This document shows positions 41,930 through 53,986 of a DNA stretch of 64,000 bases, piece after piece. Positions within the stretch are counted from its first letter, which is position 1; every line of letters begins with the position of its first letter. Below the pieces are notes generated by a model. That model ran no database searches. It worked only from the letters and a program-made list of their open reading frames with translations, and had not been told where the DNA came from. Made by a program: the position numbers and the translations under genes. The DNA comes from Cenococcum geophilum 1.58 (lineage: Eukaryota; Ascomycota; Dothideomycetes; Gloniales; Gloniaceae), in NCBI GenBank assembly GCA_001692895.1, contig KV748179.1, forward strand, positions 4,291,222-4,355,221, given 5' to 3'.

Positions 41930-44900
41930 AGCGGATTCCGAGTAAGAAGATGTCCCGGTTTAGTCGAGATATAGCAGTACGCATTAACAGTAGAGCTGGC
42001 GGGAGTTGGCGGTAAGAGTGGGAGTGTGTGAGAGGGTTAGGAGAGGAACTAGGGAGAATGTACGTCTGTTAAGTAAGGTGTGAGAATCTAGCAAGTCCAA
42101 ATTTATGATAGAAGCGCAGCGGTTTTCAGTGCAGTAATAAATCCCAAGGGATCTCCCACAGTAATAAGGCTGAATGAGCGTGTACCTACGTGGCGGGCAG
42201 TGGCGGAGCTATCGATGTCTCGCATTGCTGAGCACACGTGATTGGTCGGCAGCTTTAGGCCTTGATGGACCAACTTAGAAAGCTGAAACTGGTGTCTGGT
42301 CTCGAGGAGCGTGCGATCCCGCGCACTTGTACATTTTGGGGGCGCAAGCCTGAGTGCTAATGACGCTGTTATCATGAAATGGGATTGCGCATCTTACTGA
42401 AGCTAGTCCAGGAAACGAGAGCTCGAAACAAAAGGGAAGGGGTCCGAAAACGCGCAATGCTCCTTGCTCAGCTTCTAGTATACTCTCTTTGATAGAGTTG
42501 CATGGATAATTTACCTCGATACATGGAGCCATGCACAACGGCAAGCGCGCGAGCTCGTGCCCGTAGGGATATGATTCATACTCAACTTCTCAGACCATCG
42601 ATGAAATACCGACACAGCGGTTACTAAAGACTGTCGACGATGCAGACCTCTACTGATCAACCGCAGAAGTACCTCATAGGGCGCGTCAGGTGTAATCCCA
42701 AGCAGTGAGGTCTCACAAGCCATAAGCGTTACCATGAGCATTGCCATGAGCAATTCTCTCATTCTGGGACAACTGGAGGACTTCCACCAGCAACCAACAC
42801 CCAGGTATTTTCCAGAATCGTGCCGTTGGACACGGCTTTGATCTCGATCAGATTTGCTGGGCTCGCCAGCAAAGAGCTTCGAAAGCGTGTGAGCTTGTCC
42901 GCTCATGCCGCGGCTAGTGAGATTGGCAGCACATAGACGGACAAATAAGGTGGTACGCAGAGGACAAGTCAGAGGTCTGTTCATAGGAAGATGGCAGCAG
43001 GGCTGCCGGTGTGGGGGGCTTACTCCTCGATTGCACCGACGAGTCATCCCAGTCTCCACGCGCGGTGGACAGCCCATGCATGGTGTGGTGGTCGGAAGGG
43101 AGCAGACTGTGATTGGGGCCGGTGGAAGACGAATTAGTAATTGTGGCAGGGCGATATAGTTTTAAAGCCGAGGACAACCTGGGGTTAATCACTTAAGGTC
43201 TGAGGTCAGCAACGCAATACGTGAGAGAGAGAAGTCGGTGTCCAGAGGCGTCGCTCCATTGACAGTGCAAATCTTCCAAGGTTTTTGCTGAGCTCCCCGA
43301 GCTTCGCCCCTGCTCGTCCTTGCCCTTTTTCACTTTGGCCCGTGATGCGATTCCGCCGATTAGGTCATCTCGGATTCGCCGCCTTACCGGTTGTCGAGGC
43401 GAGCTTTATTGACATCGTCAAAGCCGTTGAACCCCCATAACTCATGAGCCGCGATAGCCCTGCCCCAATCTATCATCACTTGGCTCCCAGAGCGCCAGCA
43501 CGCAGAGAGCGTGGGCTGTGGCAGTCGGATGCGGCCATAACGTGTTATCGGCCCGTGTCCAAAGAGGCTCACTACACTCAGACACTCAGACACTAAGGCA
43601 TTCAGACTCACAGCCCTGCTCTACTCATGTTTCTTCCTTCCGATGCTAAAACCACTCTGCCAGACCCCGATTCATCTCCAGTCCTAGCCAACATTCCAGT
43701 GGGATATCGCTGGGAGAGCTAGGAGCGGTATAGAGCCATAACGGTGCTCCGTCGTCGCCGATTGCGATTGGCCTTCTATTCTGGGTTGCGGCGGCGTTGG
43801 CTTTGTCTCATCCTTCCCCTATGCGTTCATCCCCGACACCAAGCCTCAATTGATAGTCTGAGTCGTGTACATACGCAATTATAATCGATTGGGCTTGAAG
43901 CCCTCTCGCAACACTTTCTTGTAAGTATCTCCATGTCTTCACATCAGCCATCTCTCTCTAGTTGTCGAAACAGTTCCTTCACCGTTTACTCTTCAGCTTT
44001 GAAACATCCGACTTCTGATTGCGGACCCCACTAACGCGCTCAAGCCCATCACAAAACCCCCGGCTCTTCATTCATCGCCCGGAGCATGCCCAGTGCCCAG
44101 TTGTGGATACTGATCGCTCCAAGCACAATTAATTTCCTGCGATGGTGCAGCTACGTGTTCCTTCGAAGCCGTTTTCATGTCGCCAGTAGACAACCATGTA
44201 ACCTCGGCATCGATGACTAGAGTGAAAAACGTATTTCGACTACAATAGCTGAACATGCGAGACTCTCGGGTACCTCCCCCGCCAAGCTGGGTGCACGAAA
44301 GCCTAACCTATCGCTTCAGCGTTTAAGCACGGTGGTTGTCGGAACTCCCCTCCAACGAGAGCAAAGAGGCACATCTAGCCACGAGCTTCCAGCAAAGCAA
44401 CAATTCTAGAACGAGGCGAGGATGACTTGATTTCAAAGGGCTCGACAATAATAAACTAAGCAAAAGCAACCAGGTGCCACTTTGACTCCTTAACAAATCA
44501 AGCATAACAGGGATCATGTCCCGATCAAAAATTTCCGAGCGATTAAGAACCCTGGAACATTCCATGCACGACGGTAAGGAAACCTGGCTTGTTCCCCCTA
44601 CCCTGCTCCGTCGAAGTAAAGTAGGGATTCGCCTGCACCGAAAAATATTTGCTGAATATAGTGGACGCCTTTTCTAGCCAGCTTAGGTTTATAGCGGCGA
44701 CATGTGATAGCTGATGTTTTCAACCTTGGGTGAAATCTTCGCATTTTGTGGCAAATAGAGTAAAGACCAATATTCTTAAAACACTTCTCGTCAATCCAAA
44801 TCTTCGCTTCTCGCACTTTGGAATATCGATTTCGCAGCGAAAACTCTCCTGTTGTCATCCTCGCCTGAACAAAGCCGTTTGGTCTAATATGTCACATGTT

Positions 44901-45508
44901 GCAGGATTTCCAGTCAGGCTAACAGCCTTTAATCAGAGTCTTGTCTGTCTGAAATCACGACTCCGGCACTCACGAAATAGCAGTCCTCCGTTGCTATGCT
45001 GGTTTAGCTGGATAGTTCCAATGCAGAATACGTGGATGAAAACATCATACCAAGAGCTCTGGCAGTTTTAAGCAAGATCTATTCCGAAACCCACTGTATC
45101 AGGGCCTTGAAGACTTGCGTTATATGGAGCAAGCTCACATGCCACTGCTGCTAGACTGGCTTCCAAACAGCAGCTGCCCTTCATGCGTTAGCCATTCTTC
45201 CCTCTTTTTGTTTATTTCCATTTCGTCGTTATAGACAACGGGCGATACTGATGGTCAGCCCCAGAGGCGGAGGTGCAAGTGGTGATGTTGCAGTTTCTAC
45301 GGCGTAGAGGATTTCGATGAAATAACGGAGTGAAAACTTAGGCTTGTCTGCACGTGGAGGTGAAGGTGAAGTGAAGAGAATCACGCCCTACTTCCATTCT
45401 CGAGTGTGTTTTCTTCTCCCTCAAATGCACTCCTCCGTCGTTCACTTCCAACACTGCACTTCCGACTCTTCAGTACCTCACCTATTCCAATTCGCTATTT
45501 AAGATTGT
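41930..45508. other. 3.6-kb gene-free region between two divergent genes
   Basis: The region separates the zinc-finger factor from the 577-residue protein. Normal GC content, no repeats detected, and no frame that looks like a protein. It may hold long 5' UTRs and regulatory sites for both genes. Confidence 0.45.
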
Positions 45509-47242
45509 ATGCCAGCCGGTTTCGGAAACATGCGACCCAAATCAGAACCCATTGATAGTGACGCCACTTCCATCGACAGTCATCCAAGCCGCCTCTCACC
45601 AGCAACCAATGGCAATGACAAACCAGTGTTGGCAACTATCCGCACGAGTGGTCAGAACTATTCAATCGATAATAGCGTGTTCGATTCAGAGGTTCGGATT
45701 CAGCACGAAAGCCACGCAGAGAGAGCTCTCGCTCATCAGCAGCATCTAGCCCGCCAAGCACAAATCCTGCGCGTACAACATATTCTCAATCAACAGGATT
45801 ATGTGCGAACCTCCGGTCATCCACTGCTCCCAGCAATAGGTTATTATCCCAAATTCCACAGGGCGGGTTCCCATCATGATACCGCACCACCGAACCGCTA
45901 TCAACAGGATCCTACATCTACCACCACTCCTCTACCAGTTGCCTCAATGGATCGTCATGGCGAAGTCCCACGAGCGAACCCTCAACATAGCCATCTTCGT
46001 CCTAACATGGCATCGGCATCTACTGCTCGTGTGCCACCATCCAAAATCCTTCAATCCCAGCTGGATATTCCGGATACTCCAGTCCCAGAGCTCAACGCTC
46101 CATCAGTCATTACTCAGGCGTCTAAGGTCCAAGCTGACGGGAAATCCCGTCCTTCTATGCTCACCGATAATGGAAGTCCTAAGAATCGCAAGAAGAACTT
46201 CGAGGATTTGCCTACTATCAGGCAGAAGGGTAGGGAAGCTCGACTTAGAGTAATAAAGGAACATTGGGGCCGCCCAGTCTGTGACTGTATTCCTCAAAAT
46301 ATACGTCCACGCAAGCAAGATGGTGCTTGGCGGAAGGCACACAAAGGGGACGAGGCCGCTATCGAAAACGATCCACGCAACTGGAGCGATCATCTACTGA
46401 ATGAGCTCTCCGCCTTGTCGCGTATCACGAGGAATGAGCTTGGCTATGCCCAGGAATTAATGTTAGAACAAGTCAATCATCGGCTCGCTGACATAGATGG
46501 CCGTGGGGGACGCCATGCAGCCGTCGTGGAACTACTTCTGAGCGACCTGAAACGTGCCACAGCAACTGCTCACGAGAGAAAGAATCTTGCTAGCCAGACG
46601 AATCAGGACACTGTTATCCCATCAATTGAGGAAGCAGAAGGTGAGCAGCAGCCAGCGGCAAGTGGCAGTGCGTCAACCATGAATAAAGAGCCTGATGGAG
46701 AAAAAGAGGAGGTTATGCCTGAGCGCGCTTCTACCATCATCGGCTTTGGATATGACAACATCAAAAGAGACGGTCAAGCTCTTTCTGACGATGGAGGATA
46801 CCAGGCCAGCACAGACAGCCGCTCACCATCTCCTCTAGCGAACCGATCCGCTCCTCTACAAGGGACTCTCCACCGCGGCCCTATGCAGAATCCACAAGAA
46901 CATTCACTGGAAAACACTGACGACTCGGCTAATGTCAGCAGCGCTCCTGCCAACAATGCTCCTACCGAGAACCCGCACGTTCGGTACTACAGCGAGCAGG
47001 CATACAGCACATATATGCAGATGCTGCACTATCAAAACATGGTAGCTGAGGGAAGAGCTCGTGCTTTCAGGGAGCAAGAGCTCGCCTACGAACTACAAGC
47101 TCAAGCTAACACTGCTCGAGCCCAGGCTGCAGAGGCTAGAGCCCGGGCTCTTCTCGAAGATGCGAATGCGAATGAGGCCAAGTGTGAGATCCACAAAACG
47201 GCGTTCAACCGCAGAGTGATGAATGATCATGAGGATAATTAG
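45509..47242 (+). CDS. 577-residue protein of unknown function, mostly disordered
   Basis: One long intronless frame with a CT/AC-rich leader before the start. The N-terminal 220 residues are Ser/Pro/His/Gln-rich and probably disordered. The most conserved-looking part (about 235-365) contains DLPTIRQKGREARLRVIKEH, WGRPVCDCIPQNIRP, NDPRNWSDHLLNELSALSR and HAAVVELLLSDLKRATA, suggesting a small helical domain. After an acidic, Ser-rich linker, the C-terminus (about 510-565) is a strongly charged Ala/Arg/Glu helix, likely a coiled coil (ARAFREQELAYELQAQ). It looks nuclear and regulatory, but I recognise no family. Confidence 0.7.
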   Translation: MPAGFGNMRPKSEPIDSDATSIDSHPSRLSPATNGNDKPVLATIRTSGQNYSIDNSVFDSEVRIQHESHAERALAHQQHLARQAQILRVQHILNQQDYVRTSGHPLLPAIGYYPKFHRAGSHHDTAPPNRYQQDPTSTTTPLPVASMDRHGEVPRANPQHSHLRPNMASASTARVPPSKILQSQLDIPDTPVPELNAPSVITQASKVQADGKSRPSMLTDNGSPKNRKKNFEDLPTIRQKGREARLRVIKEHWGRPVCDCIPQNIRPRKQDGAWRKAHKGDEAAIENDPRNWSDHLLNELSALSRITRNELGYAQELMLEQVNHRLADIDGRGGRHAAVVELLLSDLKRATATAHERKNLASQTNQDTVIPSIEEAEGEQQPAASGSASTMNKEPDGEKEEVMPERASTIIGFGYDNIKRDGQALSDDGGYQASTDSRSPSPLANRSAPLQGTLHRGPMQNPQEHSLENTDDSANVSSAPANNAPTENPHVRYYSEQAYSTYMQMLHYQNMVAEGRARAFREQELAYELQAQANTARAQAAEARARALLEDANANEAKCEIHKTAFNRRVMNDHEDN

Positions 47243-48133
47243 CGAATGCCTCCTACAATGAATTCCTGGACTCACGAATTGTTGTTTGGAAGATGCATAC
47301 GAAAACTTACTTTCTGGCGTTGTTGGATCGAGGAATATCGATTTATGATGACCACGAGCATACGATTGTCACGAAAACTTCCGGCTGAAACTGGGTATGT
47401 CTCACTAGCAAGGCGTTCTCTCCACAAAATTGGCCCCGGAATTATGTTTTACTTGTTCGTTTGGTGAAATCTAGTGAGCTTGCTGTTGTAAGATTTGTTT
47501 TCTACGGAACGTAGAAGAACCAAAATGAGAGCTACCTTCAGTCTTGTTTCTGCAACTAACAAAATATGGGTAGGTCCTGCGCATATGGTGAGTTGGTTTC
47601 CGTTCTCGTAGGCTTATCAGTTGGTCTCATGTCACCAAGCATTCAATAGAGTGCGCAAAAGGGTTTGTATGTGTTTCTTTGGGGGTGTACTTCGCAGCGA
47701 CAAAATTAGCTCCTATTAGTTCAATATTATTCGACACCAAAATTTCGTTTTCTGTCGCTGTATATGATATCTTGCTATCGTGTATCCTACGAACACTCGT
47801 CTATCCTTATGGTTGTACATACTCGCCCTGAAGACTATTGGCCCCAGATTGGCCCCGGCATCAGGGCAAGTAACTGGCAAGTATTCTTCACCAGCCAAAG
47901 CAATCACTAATGCACGGGAAGCGCTCTCGATTACTCGTCGCCGCTGCTACAAAATAAAGTCGTCTGAATCTCGACTGTCAGCTAAATTCGCTCTTTCCAA
48001 GCATCCGGGCACCTCACCTTTCCGGGGTCCCTCCCACACCTCTCACTCGACCTTCTTCTCTGGATTCAAAATCCAAGTCTCCTCCGGAGTCCTCCATAGT
48101 CTAAACTATGCGAAGCTCCTCGCCCACTCCGTT
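47243..48133. other. Transition from gene space to repeat block
   Basis: About 890 bases with no supported gene. A frame open at 47780-48295 runs across the hAT boundary and contains undetermined bases, so it is not a gene. Confidence 0.4.
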
Positions 48134-48141
48134 GTTCGAAN

Positions 48142-49524
48142 CAGACTTGCTGATAAACAAACCCCGTTTGCTAGTTTGTTTGTTTGTTTGCTTTGTAATC
48201 AAACAACCAATCAAACCCAGAGACCCGATTTTAGCAGTCAATCAAGCCCTATATCGTCTCGTTTGATTGAGTTGGTTTGCTCGTTTNATACATAAGATAT
48301 AGGTATTATTTTTGGCTAAGGGGAGTAGATATAGGGGTTCTTGGTGGTTGATTTTGGGCAGTTCTATAATATACTACGATTGTGATATAATATACGCGCC
48401 GAAAATAAACATCCGAACNCGTCTTTTTGACTTAAGCCTACTAAAATCTCCTCTTTTACCCACCAATTCCTATACCGCCTTTACTACAGCACCTTCCTTA
48501 TCTAATGATTAAGAAGACGAGTACAAGCAGTAGAAGAAACTCGATCCACTAGCGGAAGATCACCCACTGGCTTGCGATCCGTTCTTATACTAGAGGACGA
48601 TGGTAATGGAGTTTCCTAACCTTAGTTAAATGGCGCTTGATATACTAAGTATACCGCCATTAAGCTGCGATTGCAAACGATCGTTTAGTGAGCTTGGTGA
48701 TATGCTTGAGCCTCGTCGCTCACGAATGCGGCCTAATATTATTGCAGCCTTGCAGTGTACGCGAAGCTAGAACCACAACGGCTTTATTAAACGCAGAAAA
48801 TAACCTTTCCTAATAAGGAAATCGTATACTGGTTCGGACTTAACCGGAGATCGCGCTATTTGATTTGGTTTGCTAACTTTTAAATAGTGCAACGTCCTAC
48901 CCAAAATTTTAATTCTGGCCTTTAACTTTGGCGCTATTAAGAGGCGTGATCTCCCACTTTAGGAGCTGTTTTGTATACATACAATAATGTACAGGGAGGA
49001 CTGGCTATATAGCCAGGTCGATATTGCTGCCGTCGTGGCGGGCGATCGATTTTTTGGGCATCTTTTACATAGGAAAACTCTGCATCAAATTTGGAGTCAC
49101 GTGACCTTCCCTGGGAACCGCTAGAGCGACAACAAGGTTTGATCCACACTACAGTAAGCTATCCTTATATAACGTTCAGATATCATTATAGTAACTAATA
49201 TTAATAGATTTGCCGCTTTAGATTAATAGAATTAGACCTTCCTGTTGTTAATACTAGGGGTAATTGATTTTGTTCCCTCTTGACTTTTAAGCTTAGCGCG
49301 AGCATTAAAACACCAAACGCCTATCACTAGATTGTAGCGTAGAGCTCCTAGATCCTCTTACCGTCGCGCAAAAATGTATATAAATCTATCCAAACAGTCA
49401 AATCTATCCAAACCGTTTGCTAGTTTGATCAACCAAACGAAACAAACAAGCTTAAAGCTTCAAAATATCCAATCAACCAAACCGAAGATCCATGGTTTGA
49501 ATTGTTTGTTTATCAGCAAGTCTG
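48142..49524. mobile_element. hAT-like non-autonomous element, 1,383 bp
   Basis: Inverted ends CAGACTTGCTGATAAACAAA are flanked by an 8-bp target duplication: GTTCGAAN at 48134-48141 and GTTCGAAC at 49525-49532. CAG-type ends and 8-bp duplications are the hAT signature. The subterminal 100 bases at each side are full of GGTTTG/CAAACC and GTTTGCTAGTTTG repeats, as hAT transposases bind. The interior is AT-rich and has no transposase. Two undetermined bases lie inside. Confidence 0.85.
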
Positions 49525-49774
49525 GTTCGAACCGAACAGCTCACAACCTCGCTACAAGTCTCTACTTGACCCACCTCTACACGACATCTCACCTCAACCA
49601 TCGAACCTGATAGCGAAAAAGAGCAGTCAGGGCGGCCGGCGACTGCACTCTGGCCGGAGGGGGAAGATGGAGAATGATACGGCGACGGGGCCGCTATATT
49701 CGCCTATCTCTTCGGATAATGACGCTCTAGAGGAGGGCCGTCGAGTGAGTCCGATGCGAAGTTGAAGTTTGAGA

Positions 49775-49870
49775 CAGACTTGCTGATAATCAAGCAAGAG
49801 GCCTCATTTTGGGCAATCAAGCAAGCAAAGGAAGAGCTTGCTTGCTTGTTTATTGCTTGTATATAGTTAA
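49775..49870. mobile_element. End of a second hAT-like element
   Basis: CAGACTTGCTGATAATCAAGC resembles the neighbouring hAT end but differs after 15 bases, and the subterminal repeats are CAAGCAAG/GCTTGCTTG instead of CAAACC. No partner end or clear target duplication was found, so the element is truncated or its far end is too diverged. Confidence 0.55.
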
Positions 49871-50339
49871 TTTAGTAGTAGCGGTGGTTGGTAATAGACC
49901 TTCAGTGTTTTTAGAATTAATTGCAAATGGCTAAGGAAATGCAAATAGTGCAAACAAGTCCTTTTAGGCAACCGCTAAGCCTATTTAGAAACGGTTTTCC
50001 GCGCCGACCTAAAGTCTCGCGCAGCTTACTTCTTCGATCCTCTACACCACGCCAAGATCGCGATATACGCGCTGCCTTTACTGCGTCTGCCTCATAAACT
50101 GCCTCCGAGCCGCGCGAATAAGCTTATACTACAATTGATTGATGGTGGAGGAGCTTAGTGGGCAATATCCCTTCCCACGCTGGTGTCCACAGTTTGGCGC
50201 CAAGCCTATGAACATTAATAACATGCGGATCGTTAGTACCCCCTAACGAAATTTTTGACCCGAGTTTACAAAAACTTTAATCTAAGTTTATAATTAATAA
50301 GCTAACTAATTAACCTAAAGCTTTAATTTAAAGCTTTAT
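49871..50339. other. Repeat-derived filler
   Basis: No gene. Contains a short end fragment of the 15437-type element (listed separately) and begins the AT-rich block. Confidence 0.35.
50163..50190. repeat. Partial end of the 15437-15903 inverted-repeat family
   Basis: ATATCCCTTCCCACGCTGG and GTCCAC follow one another as in the arms of the element at 15437. The match then stops, so this is a truncated second copy in the window. Confidence 0.5.
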
Positions 50340-51106
50340 TATAGAGCTTAATTGCTATACTAGTAGGTATGGATTTACTTTACAAATCCTATACCTTTGT
50401 TACACTTTACAGTAGGGGGTAAGCTTTAGGCAGAGCCTTATACAAAGCTTTAGTAGAGTCTTATATAAAGCTTTATGTAGAGCCTTATATAGAGCTATAT
50501 ATAAATATATAGACGTACAGATATATAGATGTGTAGACGTATAGATATATAGATATACTTTAAGTAGAGCTTTAAGTAGAGCTTTAAGCTTAAGGGGGAG
50601 ACCCCCTTAGACCCCCCCTACGCACTACGTACTCTATTTACTATATAGGCAGAGCTCTTATAGAGGCTTTAGTAGAGCTTTTATAGAGCTTTAATAGAGC
50701 TTTATATAGAGCTTTAGTAAAGCTTTATATAGAGCCTTATATAGAGCTATATATAGGCGTTCGCTCGGGCAATTAACTACGGAGACGTTTATATAGACGA
50801 TTATATAGGCAATTATAAAGCCGTTTATAAACAATTATAAGACTTCCTAGTATATTAGAGCTGCGTATTAGTAGAGCTTTAAGCAGAGCTTTAAGCTTAA
50901 GGGAGAGACCCCCTTAGACCCCCCCCCTACGCACTACGTGCTATATTTACTACGTAGGCAGAGCTCTTATAAAGGCTTTAGTAGAGGCTTTAGTAGAGCT
51001 TTTAATAGAGCCTTTATAGAGCTTTATATAGAGTTTTATATAAAGCTTCTATAGAGCTATATATAGGCGTATGAGGTATAGACGCCCGTATAGGTAATTA
51101 ATTATA
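50340..51106. repeat. GAGCTTTATATA-type repeats with a 186-bp direct duplication
   Basis: Imperfect units of AGAGCTTTA[TG]ATA fill the region. Within it, 50575-50760 and 50882-51070 are direct copies sharing AGCTTTAAGCTTAAGGG, GAGACCCCCTTAGACCCCCC and CGCACTACGT. The same 12-base unit builds the array at 58150-58925. No coding role. Confidence 0.65.
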
Positions 51107-51525
51107 TATTACGAACGCTTTAAGTACAATGTTATAACTACTTAGAGAAGAGTCGGAGGAAGCTAGTTGGTTAATACAAGTACGGTCTAGGATGGAACCC
51201 ATAGAACCATATGATAAGGAATAGTAAGTAAAGTTACGTAAGGTAATCTATATAATCTATATAATCTATAAGATCTATAATAAAGCAAATAGAGCAGATA
51301 GAGTAGACAGAGCAACGACTTTCTTAGGAGTACGGTTGTGTATTTAAGGACCCTTAGTCCCTACCTAGATAGTTCCTTCCTTATAGTAATTCTTAGAATA
51401 TAATTAGAGTTAATCTATTAGGTAACCACTCTACTAGTTATTATTACGTTATTAACTTATCTATTCCTATATACCTAGCCTATTAATAGAACCCACTGTA
51501 GTATAAGCTATAAGGTTCCGTTATA
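51107..51525 (+). repeat. Left LTR of the plus-strand gypsy fossil
   Basis: About 420 bp. It aligns along its whole length with the reverse complement of 53567-53986, and both share TATTAC[GA]AACGC at the start and CTATAAGGTTC[CT]GTTATA at the end. Ends are consistent with a decayed TGTTAC...GTAACA. Confidence 0.75.
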
Positions 51526-53566
51526 TAATTACTACCTAGTTATAGTCTAATAAGTCGAATAATATGCTACTAAAAGCAGCCACTATAACGCCATTAACGG
51601 CAGCAACTACTTTAAGATTAGGTAATAATACTAGTATAGTAGACACTAACTTATAGCAACCTGTAACAGTAGGGCAGTTATAAGAGATAGTTAACCAGTT
51701 AATAGAAAATAATGCGATACTTAAAAATAGGATTAATAGAATAGGTGCGGCGAAAATTAAGCTACTATTAATTAAGAAATTCTTAGGAGAGAGATTAAAA
51801 TTTAAAGAATTCCTTATATAAATGCACTTTAAGGTTTTATAAGAGGGAGTTAAGCTACTAATACTTATAGATTAAGTAGTATATATAGGATTATTCTTAT
51901 TAGGAAGAGCACTTAAATAGTTTAAGCCTTATCTTATAGAGATATAAGTAAATAGAATAATAACTATAAACTAAGAAGTACGGTTTATATTCTTAAGCTA
52001 AAGCGGATTTACAGAGCGGCTTATATAAATATTTAAAGGCCTAAAGGTAACAACTATAGCGGAAAAAAAACTCTAAGACATTATATAATAAACCTTAGCA
52101 ATTAAGTATATAACGTAGTTCTAGACGCTAGCTATATAAGTTAAGTGGAATAATAAGGCGCTTATGGTATAGTATAAATAGGGACTTAAGGCTAAAGTCT
52201 AGGATGTAATTATTTTAATAGAAGATGCGGATACCCTAAGGAAACTAATAGATTAAGTAATAAAAATTAATAATAGGATTTACTAAAGGGAACAGACTAA
52301 AAAGGGTTAGAATAGAGTTTTATAGTTATATAAGGCGTAAAGCACGCAATAATAAAAGCTAAGTTAAAAAATATAGTATAGTGTAGAGCTAATGGACCTA
52401 AGCGGTACTAAAGAAATTTATAAAAGATAAAGTAAGAAACTATAAAAACCTAGAGGATAAGAATTAAGTAATTAAAGGTTTAGGGAGTATAGGCCAAATT
52501 AAGGATCTTAGTAGTAGAAGATGTTTAAGCGGACTTTATAATAAAAGCAATAGTTTAAAGATAAAGCTTATATAAATTATAGAAAATAGGGTTATTTTAC
52601 TAAAGACTATAAAGGTAGTTAGAGTTACTATATAGTAAAGGAAACTAGACTAATAGTATATAATATATATATATAGAAGGATAATAGTATACTATAAGAA
52701 ATAAAAGAATATTTAATTAGAAGTTTTATATTTTATTATAATAACGTATGCTAAATTTATAAAGACGCTAAGTATAGTATAAGCTATTAGCTATAAGAGC
52801 TAGAGTTAAAAGGACTTAAAGGAACTAAAGAGTTAGATAAAGAATAAGATTAACTCTATAAGCTAGATTAAAATATTATAGCAATATATAGATAAAGATT
52901 AGTAATAATAATAATAGAGTTAAAGTACTTATTAATTAATAGCGATAAGGATAGTAAGAAAACTAATTAGGGGTATCTAAACCTTAATAATATAATAGAA
53001 GTAGAGACTAAGACCGCTATAGAGTAAGGTTTAGAAACGGATATTATAACACTATTAGATATGGCATCTATTGCTTTATAAGATAGAAGAAGTAATATCT
53101 AAAGATAATTAAGTAAGTAGACAACTGCTAGTGCTAGCTTACTACTTAATAAAGGCAAAAGGCTAAAAGCTTAAGATTTTTAAGAAGAGATAAAAAACGA
53201 CTAAGATTCTTAAAATAAGATAAGGTATGCTTAAGGACCTATAATGGACGAAAACTAATAGAGTAGAGTAATAGCTTAGTTTAGTAATATATAAATAAGC
53301 TTAGAATAAAGTTTCCTAAAGGTATAAGATTCTTAAGACGAGATAAGTAAGATTTAAAACTCTTAAAATAAGATATAAATACTAGTTAAGCCTAGTTAAA
53401 CTAAGGCTAGAGCTAAGCTTAAGAAAGAAGTAAGCTTAGGATTAAAGAATCTAAGGGGTTAAGAATTTAGAGTATAAATAAAGACACCTATAGATAAGAG
53501 GTAAGAGGCTTCTTTATAGATTAGAGAATCTATAATATAAATAGTAGTTAGACTAGGAGATAGATA
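51107..53566 (+). mobile_element. Ty3/gypsy LTR retrotransposon fossil, plus orientation, 5' part
   Basis: A 419-bp left LTR is followed by a gag-like region with capsid landmarks of fungal gypsy elements and a decayed zinc-knuckle region. The copy is cut at its right by the LTR of the oppositely oriented copy; the remainder should lie beyond the window. It is broken by dozens of RIP-type changes and is old relative to those changes. No intact protein. Confidence 0.75.
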
Positions 53567-53986
53567 TATAACAGAACCTTATAGCTTATACTATAGTGGG
53601 TTCTATTAATAGGCTAGGTATATAGAAATAGATAAGTTAATAACGTAATAATAACTAGTAGAGTAGTTGCCTAATAGATTAACTCTAATTGTATTCTAAG
53701 AATTACTATAAGGAAGGAACTATCTAGGTAGGGATTAAGGGTCCTTAAATACACAACTATACTCCTATAAAATCCTTCTTATACGTAATATACGTATTAT
53801 ACATATTATATATAGGCGTATAATATATATACCGTGTATACTATATATAATATTATATAACTTACTTACTATTCCTTATTATATAGTTTTACGGGTTCTA
53901 TTCTAGACTATACTTATATTAACTAACTAGCTTCTTTTAACTCTTCTCTAAGTAGTTATAATATTATACTTAAAGCGTTTGTAATA
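53567..53986 (-). repeat. 3' LTR of the minus-strand gypsy fossil
   Basis: 420 bp, inverted relative to 51107-51525. Its outer edge abuts the gag region of the plus-strand copy, which marks the insertion point. Confidence 0.75.

Noticed and set aside
47780-48295. 171-residue frame
   Set aside because: Crosses the hAT target site and two undetermined bases; composite of unrelated sequence.
49502-49765. 87-residue frame between the two hAT-like ends
   Set aside because: It starts inside the hAT terminal repeat and has no recognisable domain. It could be a decayed exon but is not supportable.
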